DNA of 64,000 nucleotides from Gracilimonas sp. (GCF_014762685.1 NZ_JABURM010000005.1:1798001-1862000), one strand, 5' to 3'. Positions 25,850 through 35,949 are shown, numbered from the stretch's first letter. Program-made: numbers and translations. The notes: generated by a model not told the origin, from the sequence alone.

Positions 25850-27853
25850 ATGAGATATTTATTAACCCTACTATTATTATTTCTATTAATTGAATCCCCT
25901 AAAGCTCAGATCAAGGCTGAACTTGATTCTATCGATGTTACTGCATCAAGAATCACTACCTCCATTTCGGAAAGCGGAAAGAATGTTTCGGTGATCACTG
26001 CAGAACAGATCGGTGAAATGCCGGTACAGTCGGTGGATGAGCTTCTCCGCAGTCTTCCCGGCATCAATATAAACGGCCGCGCAGGTTTCGGCGTGCAAGC
26101 AGATGTTGGTGTACGCGGAAGCACCTTTTCGCAGGTGATGTTCCTTTTGGATAACACACCTTTAAACGATCCTCTGACTGCCCACTTCAATACCAATATC
26201 CCGGTTGCGCTTTCTGAGATCGCCCAAATCGAGTTGATCCGTGGCCCGGCAAGCACCTCTTTTGGAGCTGATGCCGTGGGTGGTGTGGTACACATAAAAA
26301 CCAAGGCGTACATGATGAAAGAAGTTGAAGCCCCTGAAGAATTTCAACCCCGAGCTAATCTTGACGTTTCAGCCGGTGAAAATGACCTGCGCATCATTGA
26401 TGCAACCGCAGGTGTTGCCAAAAAAAATATTCGATTCAGCACCTCTTTCAGAACGGCTTCATCTGATGGAGAACAGTTTTCGAACCCCGGATTTGAGCAG
26501 GGTGTTTCCCCGGAAGAGAACTATAACACCTATTTTGATATGATGAACCTGTCGGCTGCCCTTTCAGTAAACTTAGCTGAAAACTGGAATTGGTATGTAC
26601 GTTCAGGGATCGAGAATCGTGATTTCAATGCCCGTTATTTTTACACGAGAAGTATCTATGACGAATCGGTAGAAAAGATCGACAGCCGGTGGGCACTTTC
26701 TGCATTAACCTACGATAATGGGAATCACCGCACTGAGATCAATGCCTCTTACCGGGATGTGGAAGATGTGTTTGATTTTAATTCCGGTACTCTTGGTATT
26801 CCGCCGAATGAGCATCAAACACAACAACTATTTCTGAATGCTTCTCATCAATATGAATTGAATAATGATCAATTGAATTCGGTTTCCGAGTCATTGAATT
26901 ACATGCGATTTATGATCGGCGGTCAGATCCTAAATAAACAGATCGAAAGTACCGACCGGGGTGATCATGAAAACACCTCCTGGGGAGTGTACGGTATCCA
27001 CACCATGAACTATGGCTTTGGGTTGAGTGTGACCACCAGCCTTAGACTACAGTTCAATCCCATAAGCGATCTTTCTTTCCTTCCGCAGATCAGTGCGGCT
27101 TATGACATGGGAACCCTGAATATCAGAACTTCTATTGGACAGGCTCTCCGTGAAGGCGATTTCACTGAGCGTTATATTTCTCATGAGATTCCAAATCTCA
27201 CTCCCGGACGAAATATTGGGAATCCTGATCTGCTTCCGGAAGAATCCACCACTTTTGATCTTGGCCTGGACTGGACCCCAACCAACAACCTGAGGATCTC
27301 ACCAACGGCCTTTTATCGGAGTTCATCAAACCTGATTGATTACGCTCTGACGAATTCTAATAACATCGATAATGCAGATAACTTGCAAGACGGTGAAGAA
27401 TATTTCTATGCGTCCAACATTTCAGAATCTGATGTGGTCGGTATAGAATTTTTATCGGCCCTTACTTCTGATTTGGGATCAAGTGTGGCGTTAAGAACCG
27501 AAGCAGGTTATACCTATATCAAAACAACAAGTGATCAAAATACGGTTTCCCGCTACATTGCCAACCACCCATCGCATCAGGTTAGTCTTGATTTGTCTTT
27601 AACGGGCGGCAATCTTTCCGTACAGTCACAGTCTCAATTCAACGTGCGTTCGGAAGAAGCTGAGGCACTGATAAACGCTGAAGTACCCAACCAATATTTC
27701 CTGACCAATTTAAAGGTGGGATACAAACCATTCGGGAATAACTTCCAGATCTACACTCAGATCCTGAATGTTACAGACACACAATACCAAGAGATCCTCG
27801 GTGCTCCCATGCCCGGAAGATGGGTACTTGGCGGAGTTAAATACAGTCTTTAA
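25850..27853 (+). CDS. TonB-dependent outer-membrane receptor
   Basis: These receptors import chelated metals, vitamins or oligomers using TonB energy. A signal peptide ends near residue 20. The plug domain follows (VSVITAEQIGEMPVQSVDELLRSLPG..., VRGSTFSQVMFLLDN, IELIRGPASTSFGADAVGGVVHI), then a beta-barrel of about 500 residues ending in an aromatic strand (GVKYSL). At 667 residues it is of BtuB/siderophore-receptor size and lacks the N-terminal carboxypeptidase-like extension of SusC proteins. It is monocistronic, with a terminator at 27873. The substrate is unknown. Confidence 0.92.
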   Translation: MRYLLTLLLLFLLIESPKAQIKAELDSIDVTASRITTSISESGKNVSVITAEQIGEMPVQSVDELLRSLPGININGRAGFGVQADVGVRGSTFSQVMFLLDNTPLNDPLTAHFNTNIPVALSEIAQIELIRGPASTSFGADAVGGVVHIKTKAYMMKEVEAPEEFQPRANLDVSAGENDLRIIDATAGVAKKNIRFSTSFRTASSDGEQFSNPGFEQGVSPEENYNTYFDMMNLSAALSVNLAENWNWYVRSGIENRDFNARYFYTRSIYDESVEKIDSRWALSALTYDNGNHRTEINASYRDVEDVFDFNSGTLGIPPNEHQTQQLFLNASHQYELNNDQLNSVSESLNYMRFMIGGQILNKQIESTDRGDHENTSWGVYGIHTMNYGFGLSVTTSLRLQFNPISDLSFLPQISAAYDMGTLNIRTSIGQALREGDFTERYISHEIPNLTPGRNIGNPDLLPEESTTFDLGLDWTPTNNLRISPTAFYRSSSNLIDYALTNSNNIDNADNLQDGEEYFYASNISESDVVGIEFLSALTSDLGSSVALRTEAGYTYIKTTSDQNTVSRYIANHPSHQVSLDLSLTGGNLSVQSQSQFNVRSEEAEALINAEVPNQYFLTNLKVGYKPFGNNFQIYTQILNVTDTQYQEILGAPMPGRWVLGGVKYSL

Positions 27854-27872
27854 TTGTATTTTAGGTTTGATT

Positions 27873-27911
27873 AAACGCATGAATTTGTATGTGCATATTC
27901 ATGCGTTTTTT
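27873..27911 (+). terminator. terminator after the TonB receptor gene
   Basis: AAACGCATGAAT (27873-27884) pairs perfectly over 12 bp with 27897-27908 and is followed by a T run to 27911. Confidence 0.88.
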
Positions 27912-28045
27912 ATTTGATCTAACTTTATCGATCCGCGATTATCAAATCATCCGCCTCATCCGTGTTCCATTACAGTGTTTAGCTTGGGAACGAGCCGTAC
28001 TAACTTTATCTTTAAAGGTCTGTAATTTCACTCCAAATCCATTTC

Positions 28046-30457
28046 ATGAAACTGTACCCCAATTCCCTTTTAGATAAACTTGGTTTTGAGCATATCCGTC
28101 AGGCCACACTGGAGCTGACGCAATCGGTTCGCTCTGAGGAATTGATGGAAACTTTAAAACCTTCCTCAAATTTACAGCGGGTACAACTGCTTACCGGACA
28201 AACAGCTGAAATGCTGGAGATCATCGCCGATCCCGATCCTTTTCCACTAAGAGAATTTCCCGAGGTTCGCGACTACTTATCACAATCCAAAGCCGAAGGT
28301 AGCCTCATCCCCCTTCCCGCTTTTGTGGATGTGTTGAAAATTTGTTCAGCATCACGACAGGTAAAGAAATTCCTGAAAGCCAGAGAGGATACCTATCCCC
28401 GGCTTTTAAAAGTTTCGGAAGGACTCATCCCGATGAAGGAGCTCGAAAAAAACATTAAGGAGAAGGTGACAGAGTATGGAGAATTGCGGGACGATGCGAG
28501 TCCGGAATTACAATCCATTCGCCGAAAACTGAACAAGCGAAAAAGCGACCTCCGGGGAACTATCAACCGGGCTATGAATAAGGCCTCCAAAGATGGTATG
28601 ACTTCCGATGAGGGTGCTACTATCCGTAACGGACGTATGGTGATCCCGATTCAGGCTGAATTCAAACGAAAGTTCCAAGGATTTGTGCATGATGTTTCCG
28701 CGAGCGGACAAACGGTGTACATTGAGCCGGTGGAAGCGCTGAATATGAACAACGAGATTCGTCAGTTCGAGGCCGAGGAACAACGCGAAATTGAACGTAT
28801 CCTGAAAGAACTGACCAGACATGTACGCCAAAACGCCGAGTATATTGATCAAAATACCTTATGCCTTGCAGAACTTGATGTGATCGCAGCAAAAGCAAAA
28901 CTCACTAAAAAGCTGGAAGGACAAATCCCGATCATCGCCGAGAAAAATTACCTTAGTGTGAAGGAAGCCTACAATCCCATTCTCCGGCTCAAAAACCTGA
29001 GTATCCGAAAAAAGGAAAATCGCGAGAAAATCATTCCGCTGTTCATGAAGCTGGAAGAAGACGAACGCTGCCTGATGATCACCGGGCCCAATGCCGGGGG
29101 TAAATCGGTAGCCATGAAAACCGTGGGCTTATTGTCCATGATGATGCAATCCGGGTTTGGCGTGCCTGCCAACCCAACTTCCGAACTTCCCATCTTCTCA
29201 GGGATTTATGTAGATATGGGCGATGATCAATCCATTGAAGATGACCTAAGTACCTTCTCATCCCGGCTGCAATGGATGCGAGAAACCGTGAAACAGTTTG
29301 AGCCAGGTAGTTTAGTGTTAATCGATGAAGCTGCTGCCGGCACTGATCCGGAGGAAGGCGGAGCACTGTTTCAGTCGTTCATCGAACGGATGCTGGAACA
29401 AGACTGTAAGGTGATCGTAACCACCCATCACGGTTCGCTTAAAGTATTTGCACATGAACATCCTTTAGCCGTGAATGGGTCTATGGAATTCGACCAATCT
29501 TCCCTCTCTCCCACCTATAAATTCAAAAAGGGTATTCCGGGAAGCAGTTATGCTTTTGAAATTGCCCAGCGCATGAACCTGAATGAAGAAGTACTGAAAC
29601 GAGCCCGGGTGCTGCTGGGAGAAGCCAAGAATAGGATGGAATCACTGATCACTGAATTGGAGACGAAATCACAGCAGGCGGCTGAATTAAAGGAAAAATA
29701 CACCTCCCTACAGGCCAAGGCAGAATCGGAACGGAAGAAGTTTGAGAATAAAATTCAGGCCATTGAAAAAGACAAAGAGAAGATCCGTGAGAAGGCGCTG
29801 AAGGAAGCAAAGTCGATCATGGACTCGGCTAATCAGCGCGTGGAACGAGCCGTCCAGCAGATTGTGGAGCAGAACAAAGCCGATAAAGATGAGATCAAGG
29901 AGATCCGCAAAGAAGTGGATCAGGAGAAAAAAGAAATTGACCGCTCGCTGCAAGAGATTGAAGAGAAGAAAGAAGAACGTAAACAGGTTACGGACGATCC
30001 TCCCAAAAAAGGGGATCACGTTCGTTTCAAGGATGGAAATACAACCGGGGAATTAGTGGAGATCAATGGTAAAAATGCGGTGGTACAGGCCGGTGGTTTG
30101 CGACTAAAGACCAAGTACAAGAACCTGGTTAAAGTGGAACAGCCCAAGAAAGAAAAGAAATCAAAAGCCCGTTCATCTATTATTGTAGGCGATAGTAATT
30201 TAACCAACGAGATGGTTAAGCCCTCCCTGGAGGTTCGGGGAATGAGAACGGAAGATGCCCTGCATGAGGTTACCCAATACATCGACCGGGCGGTGTTCCG
30301 AAATATGAATCAGGTGGAGATCATTCACGGAAAGGGGGATGGGATCTTGCGGAGCCAGATTCAATCATACCTGAATACTCGTAAAGATGTGAAAAATGTA
30401 GAAACGGCACCTATTGAGAGAGGGGGAGCGGGTTGTACGATTGTGGAGTTGAAATGA
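28046..30457 (+). CDS. mutS2: endonuclease MutS2
   Basis: MutS2 is a MutS-like ATPase tied to suppression of recombination and to rescue of collided ribosomes. The 803 residues have the MutS2 N-terminal core without mismatch-recognition domain I, Walker A TGPNAGGKS near residue 346, Walker B LVLIDEAAAGTDP, a charged coiled-coil (about 510-640), and a C-terminal Smr nuclease domain (about 725-803; LEVRGMRTEDAL, IHGKGDGILR). It is a single gene bounded by terminators. Confidence 0.96.
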   Translation: MKLYPNSLLDKLGFEHIRQATLELTQSVRSEELMETLKPSSNLQRVQLLTGQTAEMLEIIADPDPFPLREFPEVRDYLSQSKAEGSLIPLPAFVDVLKICSASRQVKKFLKAREDTYPRLLKVSEGLIPMKELEKNIKEKVTEYGELRDDASPELQSIRRKLNKRKSDLRGTINRAMNKASKDGMTSDEGATIRNGRMVIPIQAEFKRKFQGFVHDVSASGQTVYIEPVEALNMNNEIRQFEAEEQREIERILKELTRHVRQNAEYIDQNTLCLAELDVIAAKAKLTKKLEGQIPIIAEKNYLSVKEAYNPILRLKNLSIRKKENREKIIPLFMKLEEDERCLMITGPNAGGKSVAMKTVGLLSMMMQSGFGVPANPTSELPIFSGIYVDMGDDQSIEDDLSTFSSRLQWMRETVKQFEPGSLVLIDEAAAGTDPEEGGALFQSFIERMLEQDCKVIVTTHHGSLKVFAHEHPLAVNGSMEFDQSSLSPTYKFKKGIPGSSYAFEIAQRMNLNEEVLKRARVLLGEAKNRMESLITELETKSQQAAELKEKYTSLQAKAESERKKFENKIQAIEKDKEKIREKALKEAKSIMDSANQRVERAVQQIVEQNKADKDEIKEIRKEVDQEKKEIDRSLQEIEEKKEERKQVTDDPPKKGDHVRFKDGNTTGELVEINGKNAVVQAGGLRLKTKYKNLVKVEQPKKEKKSKARSSIIVGDSNLTNEMVKPSLEVRGMRTEDALHEVTQYIDRAVFRNMNQVEIIHGKGDGILRSQIQSYLNTRKDVKNVETAPIERGGAGCTIVELK

Positions 30458-30558
30458 GGAATTGGGGATTTTGAATGTTGAATTTTCTATCTAATTCTAA
30501 CCTTCAGATTCCTGCCTTCGTAATAATGATCAGGTAAGAGTTGAAGGGATTACAAAAC

Positions 30559-30594
30559 AAAAATGGGTTGAAGTTCACACTCCAACCCATTTTT
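30559..30594. terminator. bidirectional terminator between mutS2 and clpB
   Basis: AAAAATGGGTTG (30559-30570) pairs perfectly over 12 bp with 30583-30594. The A and T flanks give a T tail on either strand, so it can serve both converging genes. Confidence 0.82.
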
Positions 30595-30620
30595 AATCTT
30601 TCATTTTGAATTTTTAATTC

Positions 30621-33260
30621 TTATTCAGATTCCGCCCATACCTCCGCATCTTCAACAACTTCGGCAAACTCGATGGCATCTCCGGTCTTGCTCATGGTGG
30701 CTTCATAATGAACCGGGCCTTCTTCATCCCTGCTGATAAGCAATGAAGCCAGCTTGTTGGTGATGTTCTGCTGGATTACACGCTTCAATGGACGCGCACC
30801 ATAAACCGGGTCATACCCCCGGGCAGTCAGCCAATCTTTCACATTGTCGGGAATATCCAGTTTAACATTACTTTTTCTGAGCATTTCATGCACTCTTCGA
30901 AGCTGAATATCCACAATGGAGCGGATGTGCTCCTGACCAAGAGGGTGGAATACAATGGTATCATCCACACGATTCAGAAACTCGGGACGAATGGTCTGCT
31001 TCAGTTGATCAATCAGCTTGTTCTGCAGTTCTTCGTATTTCTCGTCCGACATCTTACCGCCCGACTTCTCAATTTCATTGGAGATCAGGTGTGAGCCGAT
31101 ATTGGAGGTCATGATGATGATGGTATTCTTGAAATCCACCGTCACGCCTTTGTTATCGGTAAGGCGGCCTTCATCCAGTACCTGCAACAGAATGTTGAAT
31201 ACATCCGGATGGGCCTTCTCGATCTCGTCCAGCAAAATCACTGAGTATGGATGTCGGCGGGCGGCTTCGGTAAGCTGTCCGCCTTCATCGTAGCCCACGT
31301 ATCCGGGAGGAGCCCCAACCAAACGGCTGACGCTATGCTTTTCCATGTACTCACTCATATCAATGCGGATCATCGCCTGTTCATCATTGAACAGAAAATC
31401 AGCCAATGAACGAGCCAATTCGGTTTTACCCACCCCGGTTGAACCAAGGAAGAAGAACGAACCAATGGGCTTTTGCTCATCCTGCAACCCGGCCCGAGAC
31501 CTGCGAACAGCATCCGAAACGGCTTCAATAGCTTTATCCTGACCAATCACTCGTTTATGTAATTCATCTTCGAGGTGAAGCAATTTCTTGCGCTCACTTT
31601 GCAACATTTTTCGAACAGGAATTCCGGTCCACCGCGCTACGATATCAGCGATGTCTTCGGCATCCACTTCTTCTTTAAGTAAAGACTGATTATCCTGCAT
31701 CTCATCCAGTTTATCCTGAGCCTCTTCGAGATCCGTTTCAAGCTGAGCGATAGTTCCGTATCGTAATTCAGCTACCTTCTCATAATTCCCTTGCCGCTCA
31801 GCTTTATCTGCTTCGTTTCTGGAGGTATCGATGGCTTGCTTCAACTCACGCACTTTTTGAATGAGCTCTCGCTCCTGTTCCCACTGCACGCGCATTGACT
31901 TTCGCTGTTCTTCCAAATCGGCTAGCTCCTTTTCAATTCCCTTCATTTTGGATTGGTCTTTTTCCCTCTTCAGGGCTTCACGCTCAATTTCCAGCTGGCG
32001 AATTTGTCGCTCCAGTGCATCCAGTTCTTCCGGGAGAGAATCGATTTGTAACCGCAGTCTTGATGCGGCTTCGTCTATCAAGTCGATGGCTTTGTCCGGA
32101 AGAAAGCGGTCAGCTATATACCGGTGTGAAAGCTCAGCAGCGGCCACCACAGCGGCATCCGTAATACGAACTCCGTGATGCATTTCATAGCGTTCCTGCA
32201 ATCCACGTAAGATAGAAACCGTATCTTCTATGGAAGGTTCACCGACTAAAACAGTTTGGAGCCGACGCTCCAGGGCTTTGTCTTTTTCGATGTATTTGCG
32301 GTATTCATCCAATGTAGTGGCGCCAATAGCATGAAGTTCTCCTCGTGCTAAAGCAGGCTTCAAAATATTGGCCGCATCCATAGCACCTTCAGTAGCACCG
32401 GCTCCAACCAAAGTGTGAATTTCATCAATAAAGAGGATTACTTCCCCGTCAGATTCAGATACATCTTTTACTACAGCTTTCAACCTTTCCTCGAATTCAC
32501 CCCGGAATTTCGTCCCTGCGACCAATGAACCCATATCCAAAGCTACAATACGTTTTGTTTTGAGGCCCTCGGGAACATCCCCGCGTACAATTCGAAGCGC
32601 CATTCCCTCGGCAATCGCGGTTTTACCCACGCCCGGTTCACCAATTAGTACAGGATTATTCTTGGTACGCCGAGTTAAAATCTGCATTACACGCCGGATT
32701 TCCTGGTCACGTCCAATTACCGGATCAAGCTTATTTTTTTCAGCCAATTCATTCAGGTCACGGGCATATTTTTTAAGAGCACCGTATCTGCTTTCGGCAT
32801 TGGGATCATCCACCGTTTGATTGCCGCGAACGTCTTTCAATACTTTCAGAATATTTTCCTTTGTAACATTCTGGTCTTTAAGCAAATTGGCAATTTCCCC
32901 TTTGATGCTAGCCATACCCATTAAAATATGTTCTGAGCTTATATACTCATCACCAAGTTTACTGCCCTCTTTCTGAGCAATATCAAAAAGTTCCTTGCTT
33001 GTGTTCGACAAGTACTGCCCTGATACAGAGGCACCCTGCACTTTTGGCAATCGCTCTAAAGTACTGTCCACTACTTTTTCTATTGCGGAAGGATTAGCTC
33101 CAAGTTTACTTAAAAGTGTGTTTACAATACTCTCCTGATCACTTAAAAAAGCTTTTAAGATATGCGCAGGTTCAACCGCCTGATTATTGCCGCTTTGGGC
33201 AAGCTCAAGTGCTTTTTGAACAGCTTCCTGCGCTTTGAGTGTAAATTTGTTCATGTTCAT
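30621..33260 (-). CDS. clpB: disaggregase chaperone ClpB
   Basis: ClpB is a hexameric AAA+ unfoldase that pulls proteins from aggregates with DnaK. The 879 residues show a Clp N-domain, a first ATPase with GEPGVGKTA near residue 208 and [12 protein letters not shown], the long M-domain coiled coil (about 410-530) that separates ClpB from ClpA/C, and a second ATPase with [10 protein letters not shown] near residue 605, LLDEIEKAH and MTSNIG. ATG 33260 has GGAG eight bases upstream, a strong ribosome site. A 10-bp motif about 81 bp upstream is shared with hsp20. Confidence 0.97.
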   Translation of the reverse strand: MNMNKFTLKAQEAVQKALELAQSGNNQAVEPAHILKAFLSDQESIVNTLLSKLGANPSAIEKVVDSTLERLPKVQGASVSGQYLSNTSKELFDIAQKEGSKLGDEYISSEHILMGMASIKGEIANLLKDQNVTKENILKVLKDVRGNQTVDDPNAESRYGALKKYARDLNELAEKNKLDPVIGRDQEIRRVMQILTRRTKNNPVLIGEPGVGKTAIAEGMALRIVRGDVPEGLKTKRIVALDMGSLVAGTKFRGEFEERLKAVVKDVSESDGEVILFIDEIHTLVGAGATEGAMDAANILKPALARGELHAIGATTLDEYRKYIEKDKALERRLQTVLVGEPSIEDTVSILRGLQERYEMHHGVRITDAAVVAAAELSHRYIADRFLPDKAIDLIDEAASRLRLQIDSLPEELDALERQIRQLEIEREALKREKDQSKMKGIEKELADLEEQRKSMRVQWEQERELIQKVRELKQAIDTSRNEADKAERQGNYEKVAELRYGTIAQLETDLEEAQDKLDEMQDNQSLLKEEVDAEDIADIVARWTGIPVRKMLQSERKKLLHLEDELHKRVIGQDKAIEAVSDAVRRSRAGLQDEQKPIGSFFFLGSTGVGKTELARSLADFLFNDEQAMIRIDMSEYMEKHSVSRLVGAPPGYVGYDEGGQLTEAARRHPYSVILLDEIEKAHPDVFNILLQVLDEGRLTDNKGVTVDFKNTIIIMTSNIGSHLISNEIEKSGGKMSDEKYEELQNKLIDQLKQTIRPEFLNRVDDTIVFHPLGQEHIRSIVDIQLRRVHEMLRKSNVKLDIPDNVKDWLTARGYDPVYGARPLKRVIQQNITNKLASLLISRDEEGPVHYEATMSKTGDAIEFAEVVEDAEVWAESE

Positions 33261-33340
33261 ATTAAAACTCCTTTTTTCTCTTATTTGTAGTTAATATGAC
33301 CAAAATCGTGCCTGTTACTTTATATTGACATAATTACAGG

Positions 33341-33350
33341 ATGATGGCAG
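33341..33350 (-). promoter_or_regulatory. CTGYCANCAT motif upstream of clpB
   Basis: The minus strand reads CTGCCATCAT, 81-90 bp before the clpB start codon. Two closely related copies lie upstream of hsp20, one at the same distance. A shared stress-response element is possible but unproven. Confidence 0.35.
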
Positions 33351-33416
33351 GTGAGCTGAAAAAAAAAATGATTTTACAAGAAATAGAAGGATGACTGGTT
33401 TCAACAAACAATAAAA

Positions 33417-33466
33417 AAACCCTGAACTGTATCAGAGTTCAGGGTTTGGGTTTTTCGGGGTACAAA
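33417..33466 (-). repeat. hairpin repeat element, copy A (terminator-like)
   Basis: A perfect 12-bp stem (33417-33428 with 33436-33447) and 7-nt loop GTATCAG (plus strand) are followed by TGGGTTTTTCGGGGTACAAA. On the minus strand a T run follows the stem, so it reads as a terminator for transcripts from htrA. Copy B at 33577 has the same loop and flank. Confidence 0.78.
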
Positions 33467-33576
33467 TTCTTTTAAAATTCTAGCGCAAAGATACGGAATC
33501 TTAAAAAAAGATCTCTGTAATTTTTAGTAAATATTCTTCAGTTTTTATAGATTAAATCAATCATCTTTAAAGGAAT

Positions 33577-33625
33577 AAACCCCGGTCCGTATCAGGGACC
33601 AAGGTTTGGGTTTTCGGGGTACAAA
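33577..33625 (-). repeat. hairpin repeat element, copy B
   Basis: The stem 33577-33588 with 33596-33607 has 10 of 12 pairs, the same loop GTATCAG, and nearly the same tail, TGGGTTTTCGGGGTACAAA (one T fewer than copy A). The inner stem differs from copy A but still pairs. It begins 18 bp beyond the htrA stop. Confidence 0.75.
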
Positions 33626-33643
33626 AATCCTTCTTTAATCGAG

Positions 33644-35113
33644 TTATAGTTCAAACGCGATATATTGTTTCAAATTATTTCGAATTATTGTCAATAATAA
33701 AACTTCATCCCCTGCTTCAATGGCTGTTTCCACCTCAGAATAAAAATCAGCGGCGGATGATATTTGCTTTTGTTTAACTGCAATAATCACATCCCCAGTG
33801 CGAAGGCCTCTTTCGTAGGCGGATCCTGATTCATTTACTCTGTTAACAACAGCGCCTTCAATATCGTTGCCTATATCAAGCTGATTTCTGATTTCATTAT
33901 TTAAATCACGTACTGAGAAACCAAGACGTTCTTCAAGGCCTTGTGAGGACTGAGGGTCGACAGACGCAACAGCCTCTTCCGGTCGCTTTCCTAACGTCAC
34001 ATCCAGGCTCATATTCTCCTTATCACGAATGATACCCAGCGTAATTTCATCACCCGGTTTTTGGGATGCTATGCTCGTTCGGAAACTATCCCAGCTACTA
34101 ATTTCCTGCCCGTTTAAAGATACAATAATATCCTCTTCTTGAAGGCCTGCTTTATCAGCCGGCCCACCTTCTTCCACGCGGCCTACAATTACACCACGCA
34201 CGTTACCAAGTCCCATTGCGCGGGCCATTGTTTGGTCAACTTCGCCACCGGTAAACATGCCCAGATATCCGCGGCTTACTTCACCGTCTTCAATCAGATC
34301 ATTCATAATACGTTCCGCCATATTAATCGGAATGGCAAATCCGATCCCGTCATTACCGCCTGACCGGGATGCAATGGCTGAGTTAATACCTACTAACTGG
34401 CCATTTACATCAATTAAAGCTCCGCCGGAATTGCCTGGGTTAATAGCGGCATCGGTTTGAATGTAATCACCGTAGAACGTCAGGTTACCCAATGATCGAC
34501 CACGGGCACTTACGATACCAAATGAAACCGTATGGGCTAAATCTTCACTCAGTGGACTTCCAATTGCCAACACTAAAGACCCCGCCTTTAAGTTGTCACT
34601 GTCTCCTATTTCAATCGCTGGAATGTTATCGACGTTCACTTTCAATACCGCAATATCCGTTTGCGGGTCGGTACCAATCAATTCGGCATCTACCTCATTT
34701 CCACTGAACAGCCGAACCTTAATTTCATCAGTATCTGCAATCACATGGTTATTGGTCAGGATATATCCCTCTTCAGAGACTATAACTCCCGAACCTAATC
34801 CACGCTGTACTCGCTCCCTGGTTTCTCCGTCACCCCGGGGATTACCAAAAAACTGAGAAAATGGATTAATCATCCTTATTTCCTGAGTTCTTTTTGTTGT
34901 TATAGTAACCACGGCCGGATTTGTCTTTTCAGCTATATCTACAATAGCATCATTAAAGTCTTTAAGTGAAGCCACTGATCTATTTTCAGCACTTTCAACT
35001 TTGGTGTCATACTCCGGCAGAGTGATGGTATCAGAATTTGTAACCCAATTGAAACTTAGCAATACAAGGATAGCAGCGGCCACCCCAAATATATTTCTTA
35101 CGGTCGTATTCAT
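33644..35113 (-). CDS. DegP/HtrA-family periplasmic serine protease
   Basis: It degrades or refolds damaged envelope proteins. The 489 residues begin with a signal/anchor helix. The trypsin-like domain has His in TNNHVIAD (about residue 124), Asp in QTDIAVLKV (about 154) and Ser in NPGNSGGAL (about 229). Two PDZ domains follow (about 290-385 and 395-485). It is read in the same direction as hsp20 upstream and clpB downstream, forming a protein quality-control group. Hairpin elements separate it from clpB. DegP versus DegQ cannot be decided from sequence alone. Confidence 0.94.
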   Translation of the reverse strand: MNTTVRNIFGVAAAILVLLSFNWVTNSDTITLPEYDTKVESAENRSVASLKDFNDAIVDIAEKTNPAVVTITTKRTQEIRMINPFSQFFGNPRGDGETRERVQRGLGSGVIVSEEGYILTNNHVIADTDEIKVRLFSGNEVDAELIGTDPQTDIAVLKVNVDNIPAIEIGDSDNLKAGSLVLAIGSPLSEDLAHTVSFGIVSARGRSLGNLTFYGDYIQTDAAINPGNSGGALIDVNGQLVGINSAIASRSGGNDGIGFAIPINMAERIMNDLIEDGEVSRGYLGMFTGGEVDQTMARAMGLGNVRGVIVGRVEEGGPADKAGLQEEDIIVSLNGQEISSWDSFRTSIASQKPGDEITLGIIRDKENMSLDVTLGKRPEEAVASVDPQSSQGLEERLGFSVRDLNNEIRNQLDIGNDIEGAVVNRVNESGSAYERGLRTGDVIIAVKQKQISSAADFYSEVETAIEAGDEVLLLTIIRNNLKQYIAFEL

Positions 35114-35223
35114 TTTTATCTATGCTTTGTTTGTTTTATGGTTTGCGGTAATACAACGCATCAAGGTTTTAAAATTGTGTGCAGCCACAAACCTTTACAA
35201 TTCAATTCATATATAATAAGAAA

Positions 35224-35249
35224 CCGAAGCTCCTTTCGCAGAGCTCCGG
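35224..35249 (-). terminator. terminator after hsp20
   Basis: On the minus strand CCGGAGCT (35249-35242) pairs with AGCTTCGG (35231-35224), 8 bp with one G-U pair, followed by TTTCTTATT. It separates hsp20 from htrA. Confidence 0.65.
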
Positions 35250-35273
35250 TCCCCTTAACCTATTGGATCAAGC

Positions 35274-35702
35274 TTATGATATCTTGATCTGCTTCTTAAC
35301 CTTTTCTTCGCTTTTTGCAATAGTAATATTCAAGACACCATCTTCATATTTAGCAACGATGCTGTCTTCATCAATAGTATCGGGAAGTTGGAACGAACGG
35401 CTAAATGAACCGAAACCTGACTCTACCCGATGATAGTTTTTATTGTTTTCCTCATTTTCAAATTTACGCTCACCGCTGATAGATAAGCGGCCATTTTCCA
35501 AGTCTACATTTATATCTTCTTTATTCATGCCCGGAAGTGCTACTGAAACTTCAAATTCCTTTTCCGTTTCAGAAATATCTACGCTTGGCATAAACGAATC
35601 TTTACGATAGTTGAGTGATTCATTAAAGAATTCATCCAGAATATCGCTAAAATTCTTTGAGTGAAGATCAATATTGGGTCGTGAATATTTCATAAGTGCC
35701 AT
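35274..35702 (-). CDS. small heat shock protein, Hsp20/alpha-crystallin family
   Basis: This ATP-independent holdase binds unfolding proteins. An N-terminal arm of about 40 residues precedes the alpha-crystallin domain (PSVDISETEKEFEVSVALPG, NGRLSISGERK, SFQLPDTID, YEDGVLNITIAK). The protein ends with an I-x-I-type motif (KQIKIS) used in oligomer assembly. ATG 35702 (MALMKYSRP) has GAGG six bases upstream. A longer in-frame reading would run through a repeated upstream element and lacks family similarity. The length is 142 residues. Two copies of a 26-bp repeat lie 70-155 bp upstream and may control stress induction. Confidence 0.93.
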   Translation of the reverse strand: MALMKYSRPNIDLHSKNFSDILDEFFNESLNYRKDSFMPSVDISETEKEFEVSVALPGMNKEDINVDLENGRLSISGERKFENEENNKNYHRVESGFGSFSRSFQLPDTIDEDSIVAKYEDGVLNITIAKSEEKVKKQIKIS

Positions 35703-35770
35703 AATTAACCTCGCCTTTTTATTTTCAATTAATTCACTGTTAAAGATGCAATCAGCATGCCAATAACAGA

Positions 35771-35796
35771 AAAGAGAAGCCATGCTGACAGACGGG
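35771..35796 (-). repeat. upstream repeat of hsp20, copy 1
   Basis: This 26-bp unit (plus strand starts AAAGAGAAG and contains ATGCTGACAG) is matched at 22 of 26 positions by the unit exactly 60 bp further on. It ends 69 bp upstream of the hsp20 start. The minus strand contains CTGTCAGCAT, also found in variant form before clpB. Confidence 0.6.
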
Positions 35797-35830
35797 CAAT
35801 ATCAATCTGTTGAAATTTCAGTCCGGTTAT

Positions 35831-35856
35831 AAAGAGAAGTAATGTTGACAGACCGG
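35831..35856 (-). repeat. upstream repeat of hsp20, copy 2
   Basis: Second unit of the 60-bp-spaced pair, with ATGTTGACAG on the plus strand. An inverted CTGTCAG lies at 35867-35873. It may be a duplicated promoter or operator. Confidence 0.6.
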
Positions 35857-35949
35857 AAAAGCAGGACTGTCAGCTCCATTACAAACTTGGCAGGAAAAGA
35901 AATTTAAAATGGGATAGCCCCACATTTTAAATTTTACACTTTGAATTTT

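Noticed and set aside
27889-28077. 62-codon plus-strand frame between the TonB receptor and mutS2
   Set aside because: It starts within the terminator and overlaps the mutS2 start in another frame; no similarity.
28393-29366. Long minus-strand frames inside mutS2 (and similar ones inside ftsZ, secD, clpB and others)
   Set aside because: They are antisense shadows of well-conserved genes with no similarity of their own.
35703-35783. N-terminal extension of the Hsp20 protein
   Set aside because: The extension runs through the 26-bp repeat and lacks similarity; ATG 35702 has a good ribosome site.
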